Source: Holophagales bacterium
Lineage (GTDB): Bacteria; Acidobacteriota; Thermoanaerobaculia; Multivoradales; Multivoraceae
Direction of reading: 5' to 3'
Assembly: GCA_009845425.1 (NCBI GenBank)
Contig: VXZQ01000001.1
Span: forward strand, 1-64,000
Length of the DNA: 64,000 nt
Below the pieces are notes generated by a model. It searched no databases. It worked only from the letters and a program-made list of their open reading frames with translations, and was not told the DNA's origin. Each line of letters begins with the position of its first letter. The stretch's first letter is position 1. Below are positions 8,873 to 17,746 of the stretch, piece by piece. A program made the translations under genes and the position numbers.

Positions 8873-9064
8873 CTACTTCCGGATGAAGCCCTTCCTGATG
8901 AAGCCGATGTAGACGTAGAGCGCGGCCAGAGCGGCAAACGCCACGACGCCGATGCTGCCGTAGACCGGACTGACCTGGAGTCCCAGGAACATCGCGAAGG
9001 AGAACGCGAGATACAGACCGATGACGGCAGCAGTGTGAAACAGGATCCTCGACGGCTTGGCCAC
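8873..9064 (-). CDS. Small two-helix membrane protein
   Basis: A 63-residue product with two hydrophobic helices (ILFHTAAVIGLYLAFSFAMF and IGVVAFAALAALYVYIGF) and a basic tail ending FIRKGFIRK. The GTG start at 9064 is preceded by a purine-rich GGAAGAAGAAG, a good ribosome-binding site at the right distance, which supports the gene being real. It is convergent with the kinase-regulator gene ending at 8837. I do not recognise a family. The second kinase-regulator also has a small membrane-protein gene beside it (24387-24557). A membrane location is likely; the function is unknown. Confidence 0.6.
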   Translation of the reverse strand: MAKPSRILFHTAAVIGLYLAFSFAMFLGLQVSPVYGSIGVVAFAALAALYVYIGFIRKGFIRK

Positions 9065-9189
9065 GTTACTTCTTCTTCCAGAGTGTGAATCCTAGAACAG
9101 CACCTTGTCACCACTGAACCCGATCCGATCCAGTGCGACGCGCCGAGCAAGGTGCTGGGAGCGCCGGCTGAGGTATCTCAGGTAGCAGG

Positions 9190-9646
9190 TCACCTGGTCA
9201 GGGTTCTGATGTGCATAGGGCTTGTTCTCGAAAGCAAACACTCCCCAAACAACTCGCTCAACCACTCCGCGAACTGCTGGCCGAGTTGAGCGTCGGCGTC
9301 GAGGTCGCCGGCGCCGATGGCCGCACCCATTCGCTGCGGCTGTTCCCGTGAAGCGAGCCACGCGTAGAGGTTGGCCTTCGAGATCTTGCCGGGCTTGAAC
9401 CTTCGGTCCTCTTGGGGAATGCCCTCGATGTACTGCTCGGCCAGCGGCCATACGCGGTCCGCCGACGGGACAAGTCCGCGGGCGAAGTCCTCCAGTTCTC
9501 CCGAGCTGTGGTTGTCCGGCATCAACAAGACGCCTACCCGACGGGGACCTGGGACGATCGTGCCACGGGATCCCGGCGCACCGGGCAAACTTGACGACAT
9601 GTTCGTCGTCTTCTCCCTCCACGAGGAGGATGCGCCCGTTCGCCAC
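9190..9646 (-). pseudogene. Remnant of a DUF3226/TOPRIM-type nuclease-like gene (deletion and frameshift)
   Basis: The gene opens with GTG at 9646 and codes for ILLVEGEDDEHVVKFA, the first TOPRIM motif with its catalytic Glu. Homology then jumps to another frame, which reads GTIVPGPRRVGVLLMPDNHS and continues through LEDFARGLVP, WPLAEQYIEGIP and KANLYAWLAS to FAEWLSELFG. These are the C-terminal landmarks of DUF3226-type proteins. The segment that should carry the DxD metal-binding motif is missing. A deletion plus frameshift between about 9580 and 9560 therefore broke the gene. It follows the AAA ATPase remnant, as in intact AAA/TOPRIM pairs (OLD- or PARIS-like defence modules are the closest known concept). 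Family naming is from memory of motifs. Confidence 0.65.
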
Positions 9647-9655
9647 GCCGATCGC

Positions 9656-10609
9656 CTACCTGACTTCGAAACCCGCGACGCAGTCCCAGCTATGCGTTGT
9701 GGCCGGGACCTGCACGTTGCCTTCGTGAGCGGCCCGGAGGACCATCCGCCAGAGGTCGGCCTGGACGGTGTGGTGCAGGCCGTTCTCCGCCTCGTCGATC
9801 AAAAGGAGGCCTCCGCGGCTGTGGGTCAGCGTCAGGGCGACGCCGAACAGCCGCACGGCGCCGTCGCCGAAGCTCTTCAGCGGCACGGGGCGACTGTGCC
9901 CCCGCAGCTTCACGATCACCCCACGCCTCGAGAGCGAGGCCGGCTGGCCTCCGTTGTCATCGACGACGCCTATCCGTTGCACGTTCTCGCCAAGGCTGCG
10001 CCTGAGTTCTTGCACCAAGAAGTCCTCGTCGTCGGTCAGGGCAACGAGGCGCCAGAGACCGGCCAGATGCCTGTTGTCCGGCAGGCCCGGACCGAACGAC
10101 TCGCACTTGACCGACTCCGGCCAACCGGCATCGTCAAACCGCTTCGGCCCCGCCAGCGGAAGAAGAACGGAGGACGAATCGCCCATGAGCGACCAAGGCG
10201 CGTAGCCCTTCCAACCGCCATACTCCACTCTCAGGGCGTCCCGGTCGACCTTGAGGGGCTTCTCTTCGTCGGTCCAGTCATCCCGTGCCGAACATGCCAA
10301 CCTGAGGTCCTTCTCGTCCGGCCCGGGACCAATCGCGATTCCGTCGCTCAGTGACTCGTCCCGCCCGTGGAAGAGTGCCGCCGCATCCGGGACCATCAAC
10401 GGTCCTCGGTTCTTGTCCAGGCCGGTGGCGAGTTCCTCGCGTTCCTCGAGGAGATCTGCGAGAACACTCGGGCGACCTCGCGCGGCATAGACGCGAACGG
10501 CATCCAGCACCGTCGTCTTGCCGGCACCGTTCCGCCCGGCAAGCAACGTGACCCGCCCCAGACGTGGAATGGTCAAGTGCTTGAAGCCACGGAACCCCGT
10601 GATCCTCAG
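9656..10609 (-). pseudogene. AAA ATPase (AAA_15/AAA_21 type), probably decayed
   Basis: The frame encodes LRITGFRGFKHLTIPRLG, then Walker A GRNGAGKTT, the signature region PLKSFGDGAVRLF, Walker B GGLLLIDEAENGLH and the switch region ATTHSWDC: an SMC/RecF-like ABC ATPase of the OLD/AAA_21 class. No ATG, GTG or TTG exists at the natural N-terminus; CTG at 10609 is the best candidate, and the frame is open to a TAG at 10667-10669. The C-terminus stops abruptly after DCVAGFEVR, whereas relatives usually continue some 40 residues past the switch region, so an internal deletion is inferred. Its stop lies 10 nt before the start of the TOPRIM remnant, so the two were an operon, now apparently inactive. 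They lie beyond the old end of the CRISPR array. If CTG is used, a truncated ATPase could still be made. Confidence 0.6.
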
Positions 10610-10735
10610 GCGCGGAAGGTCGACGACGCCGCCGTCTCGCGTGGCAGGAACTTGGCCGTCGCGAGTCTAGCGAAGGCCGCGTGTACCCCAGCGACCGTGG
10701 TCTCCTCCCGCTCGAAGAGCCGGTTCACTACGTCC

Positions 10736-11937
10736 GCTCAACGAAGGCTGGAGCAGAGGCTCCAGCGACAGTAGGCGAAGCCTTGGACCATCTGCCGGAG
10801 CTTCCCCGCTCAACGAAGGTCGGGGCATAAGCCCCGACGACAGGCGCTCGGTCGGCTACGAACACTGCGACCGGCAAACGACGCTCAACGAAGGTCGGAG
10901 CATAGGCCCCGACGACAGAACCTGTTCCGCCAGCTCTCTAACGTCTTCTTCCACGCTCAACGAAGGTCGGAGCATAGGCCCCGACGACAGCGCTTTTAGC
11001 CATGTTGCAAGGGGCGCAGATGGCTTCGCTCAACGAAGGTCGGAGCATAGGCCCCGACGACAGACCTGCCCCCGGTGCTACTGCCGGATCGTCGACCACG
11101 CTCAACGAAGGTCGGAGCATAGGCCCCGACGACAGGCGGCGCCGGCGGCGAACGCGGAGACGTGGCAGCGCGCTCAACGAAGGTCGGAGCATAGGCCCCG
11201 ACGACAGTGCGATATTGAGGCCCACTAGGGGAAGTCCTCGAGCGCTCAACGAAGGTCGGAGCATAGGCCCCGACGACAGGCGACGATGCGGTTCTCGATC
11301 GAAGCCGGATAGCGCGTTCAACGAAGGTCGGAGCATAGGCCCCGACGACAGTCGGCCAGGTAGTCGGCGATCGCGTGGGCTCGAAGCGCTCAACGAAGGT
11401 CGGAGCATAGGCCCCGACGACAGCCCAACTCCGGTGCCGCCACCGCCTACGTCGCCATCGCTCAACGAAGGTCGGAGCATAGGCCCCGACGACAGACGGC
11501 CGAGAACGTCGAACTGGTAGCCGTCCAGGTCCGCTCAACGAAGGTCGGAGCATAGGCCCCGACGACAGTCGTATTGGCGGAGACGAGCGAGCCGGACCAG
11601 TAGAACGCTCAACGAAGGTCGGAGCATAGGCCCCGACGACAGGACTTGTTGACGAACTGCCGTCTCACGAGCAGGTCCGCTCAACGAAGGTCGGAGCATA
11701 GGCCCCGACGACAGGCGGATCACTTCCACACGATCGTCACGTCGCCGCCCGCTCAACGAAGGTCGGAGCATAGGCCCCGACGACAGGAGAGGTCGCGGCC
11801 GCGTTCGGCCGTCTGGTCCCAGGCCGCTCAACGAAGGTCGGAGCATAGGCCCCGACGACAGGCGTCGTCGGCGGCTCGCCGTCGGTCGCCGATCCGGGGG
11901 CGCTCAACGAAGGTCGGAGCATAGGCCCCGACGACAG
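10736..11937 (-). CRISPR. CRISPR array, 17 repeats of 36 nt and 16 spacers of 36-40 nt
   Basis: Repeats start at 10736, 10808, 10883, 10955, 11028, 11100, 11172, 11244, 11316, 11388, 11460, 11533, 11607, 11679, 11751, 11826 and 11902. On the plus strand the repeat begins GCTCAACGAAGG and ends CCCCGACGACAG. Fourteen copies are identical; the copy at 11316 has one change near its start, and the two leftmost copies differ at 6 and 2 positions. Decayed repeats at the left, and cas2 plus a ~200-nt leader at the right, show that the array is read on the minus strand and acquires at the right end. In that orientation the repeat folds into an 8-bp hairpin (GTCGGGGC, CTAT, GCTCCGAC) with one G-U pair, and leaves CGTTGAGC as the likely 8-nt crRNA 5' handle. 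It belongs to the adjacent subtype I-G cas operon. Spacer targets cannot be identified here. Confidence 0.98.
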
Positions 11938-12142
11938 TGCTAAGGCTACAGAACCGTTCCGTGCCACAGCGACTTGACGACGCCGGTGGGCATGGGCGCC
12001 GGGACAAGCCCATTCTTCAGCCAAGTCGGCCTGTTTCGGCAAAGAGAATCGCCCAGATCTTCGCCGCTACTGCCGGTAAAAGCCAGGTCCAGTGGAACAC
12101 TGGCCATGCCCCGCCCGAATCACCGGAGGTTCGCACAACACA
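11938..12142 (-). promoter_or_regulatory. Probable CRISPR leader between cas2 and the array
   Basis: This 205-nt non-coding stretch separates the cas2 stop from the newest repeat. It should contain the array promoter and the integration signals for Cas1-Cas2. A short perfect inverted repeat, CCAGTG-GAA-CACTGG, lies at 12089-12103. It is not noticeably A+T-rich, and no canonical promoter was recognised. Confidence 0.6.
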
Positions 12143-12433
12143 TCAGACGATCCAGGGCTCCCCGGTTTCCCGATCCTCACCCTTGCCGAAGCGGCTACGG
12201 GCGTCCTCGATCGGCCCGGCGAAACGGTAGACGATCACCGAGTCCCGGCTGCTATCGATTTCGTCCTGCACCTCGCCAAGCATGCGAGCCAACCGCACTG
12301 GCGACAATCGACACTCGAAGACAGACATCTGCACACGCTGGCCGTACTTCTCGCAAACCTGTGCGACCCGCCTGAGACGCGACGCACCTTTGCCCTCCGT
12401 ATCGGCGATGTCGTAGGTGACGAGGACGTCCAT
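12143..12433 (-). CDS. cas2: CRISPR-associated endoribonuclease-fold protein Cas2
   Basis: The 96-residue protein has the Cas2 ferredoxin-like fold signature: an N-terminal strand MDVLVTYDI with the conserved Asp after YD, then RVQMSVFECRL and a later strand SVIVYRF. It bridges two Cas1 dimers in the spacer-integration complex. Its length is normal for Cas2 (85-100 residues). It lies 3 nt after cas1 and is the last gene before the leader, which places adaptation next to the growing end of the array. ATG at 12433 is the natural start. Confidence 0.95.
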   Translation of the reverse strand: MDVLVTYDIADTEGKGASRLRRVAQVCEKYGQRVQMSVFECRLSPVRLARMLGEVQDEIDSSRDSVIVYRFAGPIEDARSRFGKGEDRETGEPWIV

Positions 12434-12436
12434 CGC

Positions 12437-13453
12437 TCAAGCGAGAACGAACGGCGGATAGACCGGCAGATCGCCTCGAAGGTGGCGCGCCAGCAGGGTC
12501 GCCTGAATCGACGGCAGCGCCCACCGACCGACCCGTCGGCCCGACACCCGGTGGAGCACGGCGGTCTCCTTGTGGCGTTCCCACTCCTTGATCAGGCCGG
12601 CCCGGCCATCGTCGGTGAGATAGACGCCGCCGCCCGGCGTGCGAACGAAGCTGGCGTGCCCAACCTGCCGCCGCCGCACCAAGGACACCACAAAGCGGTC
12701 CGTCAGAGCACGCAGTTCCTCCGCAAGATCGAGGGCCAAGGAAGGTCTGCCGGACCGTGGCCGATGGAAGAAGCCCATCTGGTAGTCCAACCCGACACTC
12801 TCCGTCGCGCCGATGAACTCGGTGACGAGAAGTCCGTAGCAGAAGCCGAACATCGCGTTTACCGGATCGCGTGGCGGCCGCCGGTTTCGCTTCGAGAACC
12901 GGAGCTCGCACCTCGAGAGGGCCTGTCCAACCGCTCCGAAGTAGATGCGGGCGGCGTCGCCTTCGACCCCCCGTACCTGGCCCGCGGTCTCCGCGCCGGC
13001 CAACCGCCCGACACGCTCGCCGATCTGCCGCGCTCGTTTGGTCAGACCATCGGCCTCGTAGGAGTCCCGCTCGTCGCGGGCCCAGCGTTCCACGACCTTG
13101 CGGCTGTTCTGGAGCTTCGCGGCTACGAACGTCTTCGCCAGCGAGAGGGAATGAGCTGCATCCGAGACCGCCCCATAGAGCGCCGATCGCAGGTGGACGT
13201 TGCCGCCGGTGACACCGCTGACGACGAACCGCACCCTGCCGGACATCCCCACTGAACTGATCCGAACACCACGACGCACGCATGCCTCAAGCGCCTGCGT
13301 GGTTACTTGAGCACCTCCGATCAGAACAACGGCATCGATCCCTTCAAGCGGGATCTTGCGGGCGCCATCGGGGGTCGACACGAGAAGCGAGCCACGACGA
13401 AACCGGACCTTCGCCCGGTGCTCGCGAACGTAGACGGAACTCAGGTAGCGCAC
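12437..13453 (-). CDS. cas1: CRISPR integrase Cas1
   Basis: Cas1 integrates new spacers. The GTG start at 13453 gives 338 residues beginning VRYLSSVYVREHRAKVRF, the usual N-terminal beta domain; a longer frame reaches 13537 but would only read through the end of cas4. The helical catalytic domain shows NAMFGFCYGLL, the downstream FIGATESVGLDYQMGFFH with the catalytic His, and LALDLAEELR with the acidic residue. The start lies inside the end of cas4 (13-nt overlap, different frame). In several subtype I-G systems Cas4 and Cas1 form one fused protein; here they are separate, but translationally coupled by the overlap. The following cas2 is 3 nt away. Confidence 0.96.
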   Translation of the reverse strand: MRYLSSVYVREHRAKVRFRRGSLLVSTPDGARKIPLEGIDAVVLIGGAQVTTQALEACVRRGVRISSVGMSGRVRFVVSGVTGGNVHLRSALYGAVSDAAHSLSLAKTFVAAKLQNSRKVVERWARDERDSYEADGLTKRARQIGERVGRLAGAETAGQVRGVEGDAARIYFGAVGQALSRCELRFSKRNRRPPRDPVNAMFGFCYGLLVTEFIGATESVGLDYQMGFFHRPRSGRPSLALDLAEELRALTDRFVVSLVRRRQVGHASFVRTPGGGVYLTDDGRAGLIKEWERHKETAVLHRVSGRRVGRWALPSIQATLLARHLRGDLPVYPPFVLA

Positions 13454-14058
13454 CGGAACACGTGCCGCGCCACGTAGCGTTCGACCCGGATCGGCGCGGC
13501 GACCACGTCGGGCAGGCAGTGGTACTGGAGCTGGCATTCCTTACAGCGCTGGTCATTGGGCGCTTCAGGCAAGACGGCGACAACGAGCTGTTCCCGGATC
13601 TGCTGCACGATTTCTGCTGCCTGGCCCCGCAACGCCGGCGTGAACTCAACGTGAACCCGGCGGCGCGGCCCGCCGTACCAGACGGCGCCCTCCGGAACGT
13701 CGACGCCAAGCATCTCCTCGAGGCAGAGAGCCTGGGCACAGAGCTGCAGATCGGCAGCCAAACCGTGGCGGACACCCGACTTGTACTCCACCGGGCGCAC
13801 CGCTCCTCGCTCGAGCTCCACCGCATCGGCTCTGCCGGAGAGGCCCAGAGCCTCGGACCACAACGGGATTGCCCGCAGGACGTAGCGACCACGCTCCTGA
13901 CGGTGCTGCCCGCTGTCCACACGTCGGTGAGAGCGCGACCCGCGAACCGTATGGGCGTTGTCGGCCCAGACCCCGTCACCGTGGATCAAGGCGCACTGTC
14001 GGGGACAGTAGACGAAGTGCTCGATCGCGGAGATCGGGACGATGGGCGCGTCGTTCAC
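13441..14058 (-). CDS. cas4: Cas4 iron-sulfur nuclease of the adaptation module
   Basis: A 205-residue RecB-like nuclease. The iron-sulfur cysteines are visible at the N-terminus (FVYCPRQC) and near the C-terminus (CKECQLQYHC). The nuclease core shows GRADAVEL and VEYKSG, the Asp and Glu-x-Lys of the PD-(D/E)xK motif, followed by DLQLCAQALCLEEM. Cas4 trims pre-spacers and helps to select the PAM and orientation during spacer uptake. The start overlaps the stop of the upstream csb3-like gene as ATGA, and its end overlaps the cas1 start by 13 nt. It is a free-standing Cas4, not the Cas4-Cas1 fusion known from other I-G loci. Confidence 0.95.
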   Translation of the reverse strand: MNDAPIVPISAIEHFVYCPRQCALIHGDGVWADNAHTVRGSRSHRRVDSGQHRQERGRYVLRAIPLWSEALGLSGRADAVELERGAVRPVEYKSGVRHGLAADLQLCAQALCLEEMLGVDVPEGAVWYGGPRRRVHVEFTPALRGQAAEIVQQIREQLVVAVLPEAPNDQRCKECQLQYHCLPDVVAAPIRVERYVARHVFRCAT

Positions 14059-14936
14059 AACCGATGTGACCCGAAGGCGGTCGTCCTTTCATCTCCGCGG
14101 GGCTTGTACGCAAGCGTTCGCCAAGCCGCTTGAACTCCATAGAGCGGCCATCTCGCCCTGTTCTCGGGCCCCCAAGCATCAAGTAGGGCATCGATGCCGA
14201 AGCGATCCAGGGGCTGTTCCCACGCGGGCCACACGAATCGTTCCCCACCTCGGTCCGGTTCAACTTCCCAGCCTCTCTGTACACGACTGGACCGAGACCT
14301 GCCTTGCGTTCCGCTCCCTCGGACCGGGAAGAGCGCTAGTCCAAAGAACGCCAGTTCCTCGATCACCGGATCTATCCACTTGGAACTCGCGTCCGCTAGA
14401 GAACCCAATCTGGACCAGTCGAAACCGAGTCCGTTGTCCTTGACGCGGCGTCCCAGGCCAGCAAACGAATCCTCGACACACCGCCGCACCGGTTCTACCT
14501 GTCGGTGGACTTTCGTGAGCCGGTGGTGGAGCCACTTCGTAGACCCAGGACCGGCAGCGTCGAATGTGCCATGGGCCACCAGTCCTTTGTCATCGACGTG
14601 CAAGTCGCTCAACGCTGAAGATAGCGTCCAGGAGTACTCATGACCTCGAGAGGCACGGGCCCGGATTGCGAAGTCCTCAACTCGAACATGCCTCTGCAGT
14701 TTGCCGGCACCCTTCCAGTTCTCTGCCAGAGGCATGTCCTTGAGTGTGGATTGACTGGGCCAAGCGGCCACCACAGCCGCGACGGGATCCACTCCCGCCG
14801 CCTCCAGTAGCGCCACTGGCGTTCTCCCCGAAGTCCAGCCAAGCCGAATCCTGGGATCCAGCACCGTGGTCCCAATAGCCGCCAACCAGCCATTGAGCCA
14901 AGAGGCCTGCAAGCCGGGACACTCAACGCGGTTCAC
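14055..14936 (-). CDS. csb3: Probable Csb3/Cas8-type subunit of the I-G effector
   Basis: A 293-residue protein encoded between cas3 and cas4, overlapping both by 4 nt (ATGA junctions). In subtype I-G this position carries the Cascade large-subunit candidate, either the long Csx17 (about 700 residues) or the shorter Csb3. The length fits Csb3. Visible features are LNGWLAAIG near the N-terminus, RLGWTSGRTPVALLEAAG, HEYSWTLSSALSDLHVD and a C-terminal LYGVQAAWRTLAYKPRG. I assign it from position and size more than from diagnostic motifs. If correct, it would take part in PAM recognition and in recruiting Cas3, although it is much smaller than a typical Cas8. Confidence 0.65.
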   Translation of the reverse strand: MNRVECPGLQASWLNGWLAAIGTTVLDPRIRLGWTSGRTPVALLEAAGVDPVAAVVAAWPSQSTLKDMPLAENWKGAGKLQRHVRVEDFAIRARASRGHEYSWTLSSALSDLHVDDKGLVAHGTFDAAGPGSTKWLHHRLTKVHRQVEPVRRCVEDSFAGLGRRVKDNGLGFDWSRLGSLADASSKWIDPVIEELAFFGLALFPVRGSGTQGRSRSSRVQRGWEVEPDRGGERFVWPAWEQPLDRFGIDALLDAWGPENRARWPLYGVQAAWRTLAYKPRGDERTTAFGSHRL

Positions 14937-17746
14937 TCGTCCAGCTCCGTCCTACCGCCGACATCCCCGGAAGAAACGGCGTGGTCGGCCTGCCGGACCA
15001 CGGCCTCGAGCAGGGCCAGTCCCCACGGCCCGAAGCGATCATTCAGGCGGCTGAAGCGGGCCGGCTGGTCCCAGTCGACGATGGCAAGATCCGCCCCTGT
15101 TTCGACCTGAATGCCGTCAATCAGCGCGGACACCGTCCCAGCCGTGCCGTCCTCCACCGGCAGGAGCAGCGGCCGCCCTCGACCGTGATGACTCACGATC
15201 AGGTGCAGAAGAAGGTCGACTGCCCGAGAGTCGCAGACGGCGTTCTGCCGCCGGAGCCAATCCCTCGCCAGACGTGCAGAGAGTTCTTCGTGACGGCCTC
15301 CCCGAGGCCACCCTGCAGCCGCTCGGTCGGCTCCCCAAAGGTGACGGGGCGTCGTCGATTTCGCTACGAGAACGTCGCCCTCCTCCCGGTCCGGAACGAG
15401 CCACCGCTGGAAGCGCCGGTCCGCCTTGCCGACGTCGTGCCACGAACCGGCTCTCTCAACGACCGGGGCAAGCTCGGGGACTACTCCGATACGTTCGCCG
15501 ATCGCACGGATCCGATCAGCAACCGCACGACCATGAAGGCCAAGGTCAACGGCCGATTCGGCAAGCGACCTCTCGTCATCCTCGTCGCTCGGCCGTTCCG
15601 CGGTAGCGCCGCTACTGGGCAGGCGAGAAACCTCGCGCCTGTTCGATACTACGCGCCTGTCCAAGGACGCAAGGAAGCCGCGCCACTCCTCCTCGTCCCA
15701 TCCTGGGGGCGAAGACTCCAAGAGACGATCGAGAATCTCCTCGATCGCCTCCACCCGCTCATCGTCGTCAACCCCTTCATCGTCATCCGAGACGCCCAGA
15801 GCCACTTTCACGAGGCTGGCCAGTTCGACGCCGCAAAGCCGCTGAAGCGCTGACGGGTCGAGTGGCAATCCACGATCGAGTAAGGAGACATCGGCAACGG
15901 GGGCCGTTGACGACGGGTTCCAGCCGAACTCATCGAGCAAACCCCAATCACAGGGCAAGACACAGGTGTCTCCGGGTCTCAGGTCGCTTGGGGAGACCTC
16001 CTCGAGCGTGACGCGATCCGGACCAAGACGACACAGCTCCTCGTCGTCATCAAGGGCTTCCCTCACCTCGCCAACCGGTACTTGGACTGCCTCGCTGTCG
16101 CTGGCCCTCGGCCAGAGCGACTCGCCATCGCCCGGAACATGCGCCCTCCAGAGCAACGACACCGAGTAGTCCGGCCGCGCAATCCCGGAGAAGTACGGTT
16201 CGACGGGCGCTTCGCCTTCGGGAGGCGTGGTCGTCTTCGTCCACTCCCCGAGCAGCGCGGGCAGCACCTCGGGCGCCCGGCCGGGATCGTCACCCGGCTG
16301 GCCCAGGACCTTCGACACTCGCCGAGGCGAGAGTTCAACGGTCGGTGGCGTGCCGCCGTCCAAGGCCGCTTCCAATCTCTCCAGAACAAGGACCGGCTCC
16401 TCGCCGTAGACTGGCCACCCTTGAACCGAGCCGCTCGCGCCGCGACGGCGCTTCGGTGCCTTGGGCGGCGGAAGATGGATGTAGACGCCGCGTGCGTGCG
16501 GATAGCGGCCGAGCCGGTTCAGCCTGCCGAGACGCTGCGTCAACGCGCGTACGCCGCAGGCTTCCGTGACGAGATACTCCGCGTCAACGTCGGCGCCGAC
16601 TTCCAGAGTCTGAGTCGCAACAACGATCAGATGACGCTCTCTCGCCCTGGAAGCATCGCGCTTCGCGCTCATCCCGTGGACCGGATCGAGGACCTGTTTC
16701 CGGATCTTCTCCACCTCCCGGTCACGGGATCGACCCGTCAGTAAACGAACGTCGACCGAGTCGCCTGCGGTCTTGCTCCGGAGAAGCTCGAACGCGGCTC
16801 TCGCCTGCCTGGGCGTGTTGGCGAACACGAGGCAACGGGCCTTGGCCGGCGCCTCGGGAAGCAGGTCAAGCGCCGCCTCCGCCAGCAGCTTCGCGACATC
16901 GCCGTTCTGGGGCACCCGCACTTCGACCGGCTTCGCCGCGTCCAGGCGCTTCGTCACGACATCGTGCGCCAGATCATCGGGCCCAAGGTCGAAGCGCGCC
17001 GCTTCGCCGGCGTCTCCCGTCGCTGTGAGCGCAACGACTCTCGGCCTTGAACGACTCTCGCCGAGGACCGCCCGTGCGCCGGGAGTGCACGCTTCCAGGG
17101 CCGGAATCAACCTCTGGAGATGCGTCGCCAAGTGCGCTTCGTCAACCAGGACGAGACTGTCGGTGCCCGCCAGCGCCGCATCGACCGGAAGCATCGAGCG
17201 GGACGACCCGTAGCCGCGAAACAGCAGCCGTGACCCGTACATGGGTACGGTGGCGAGAATCACCGCGGGCTTCGAAGGATCCGTGGGCCGCCGCGAAACG
17301 ACTCCGCCCCGGAGACGGATGACCTCCAACGGGTCGCGGGTTTGGCCAGCGGAGAGCGAACAGAGTCGCCGGGCTACCGCGGCGACAGCATCCAGAGCTT
17401 CGCCGCGGAGTCCGGCTCGGCCCGGACTCCGGAGCTTGCGCAGAAGCTCATCGGCGTGGTCGGCGGTTGAATCGACGAGCAAGCGCCGGTTGACGATCCA
17501 CCAGATCCGGGTCGGGGCGGTGCGATCTTCGGGCGCGCGATCAGCCTGTGAAGCAAGCCACCAGATCGCGATGTCGAGACAGGCCGTCTTCCCAAGCCCC
17601 GTCGGCACGCCTACTTCGGCCGGCCACCCTTCCCGGGCAACGACTTGCGCCAACCGGTCCTGCCAGGGGAAGGGATCCCACCCGTTGATCGCGCGATAGA
17701 AGGCGGCAAAGCCCGGCATGCCCGCCATGGCTTGCGTGGTGCTCAC
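14933..17746 (-). CDS. cas3: Cas3 helicase with C-terminal HD nuclease
   Basis: The GTG start at 17746 overlaps the csb2 stop as GTGA and gives 937 residues; an in-frame extension to 17938 only translates csb2 antisense-style and is not used. The N-terminal two-thirds is a superfamily 2 helicase: Walker A VGVPTGLGKT (about residues 46-54), Walker B VLVDEAHLATH, motif III ALTATGD, and motifs V-VI QTLEVGADVDAEY and QRLGRLNRLGRY. The HD nuclease motif WHDVGKADRRF and a later HHGRGRP lie in the C-terminal third. HD placed after the helicase is characteristic of subtype I-G, whereas most type I Cas3 carry HD first. It unwinds and degrades DNA bound by the Cascade complex. Confidence 0.96.
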   Translation of the reverse strand: MSTTQAMAGMPGFAAFYRAINGWDPFPWQDRLAQVVAREGWPAEVGVPTGLGKTACLDIAIWWLASQADRAPEDRTAPTRIWWIVNRRLLVDSTADHADELLRKLRSPGRAGLRGEALDAVAAVARRLCSLSAGQTRDPLEVIRLRGGVVSRRPTDPSKPAVILATVPMYGSRLLFRGYGSSRSMLPVDAALAGTDSLVLVDEAHLATHLQRLIPALEACTPGARAVLGESRSRPRVVALTATGDAGEAARFDLGPDDLAHDVVTKRLDAAKPVEVRVPQNGDVAKLLAEAALDLLPEAPAKARCLVFANTPRQARAAFELLRSKTAGDSVDVRLLTGRSRDREVEKIRKQVLDPVHGMSAKRDASRARERHLIVVATQTLEVGADVDAEYLVTEACGVRALTQRLGRLNRLGRYPHARGVYIHLPPPKAPKRRRGASGSVQGWPVYGEEPVLVLERLEAALDGGTPPTVELSPRRVSKVLGQPGDDPGRAPEVLPALLGEWTKTTTPPEGEAPVEPYFSGIARPDYSVSLLWRAHVPGDGESLWPRASDSEAVQVPVGEVREALDDDEELCRLGPDRVTLEEVSPSDLRPGDTCVLPCDWGLLDEFGWNPSSTAPVADVSLLDRGLPLDPSALQRLCGVELASLVKVALGVSDDDEGVDDDERVEAIEEILDRLLESSPPGWDEEEWRGFLASLDRRVVSNRREVSRLPSSGATAERPSDEDDERSLAESAVDLGLHGRAVADRIRAIGERIGVVPELAPVVERAGSWHDVGKADRRFQRWLVPDREEGDVLVAKSTTPRHLWGADRAAAGWPRGGRHEELSARLARDWLRRQNAVCDSRAVDLLLHLIVSHHGRGRPLLLPVEDGTAGTVSALIDGIQVETGADLAIVDWDQPARFSRLNDRFGPWGLALLEAVVRQADHAVSSGDVGGRTELDE

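Noticed and set aside
9092..9646. A full-length 184-residue protein from the first frame of the TOPRIM remnant
   Set aside because: After about 22 residues the translation loses all family resemblance, while another frame carries the conserved C-terminal half, so the frame is broken.
10938..12042. Reading frames with a repeated LSSGPMLRPSLS or LNEGRSIGPDD peptide
   Set aside because: They are translations of the CRISPR repeats. The periodic peptide follows the 72-75-nt repeat-spacer unit and is not a repeat protein.
11938..12142. Additional small gene between cas2 and the array
   Set aside because: Frames here are short, lack ribosome-binding sites and run into repeats. The position is that expected of a leader.
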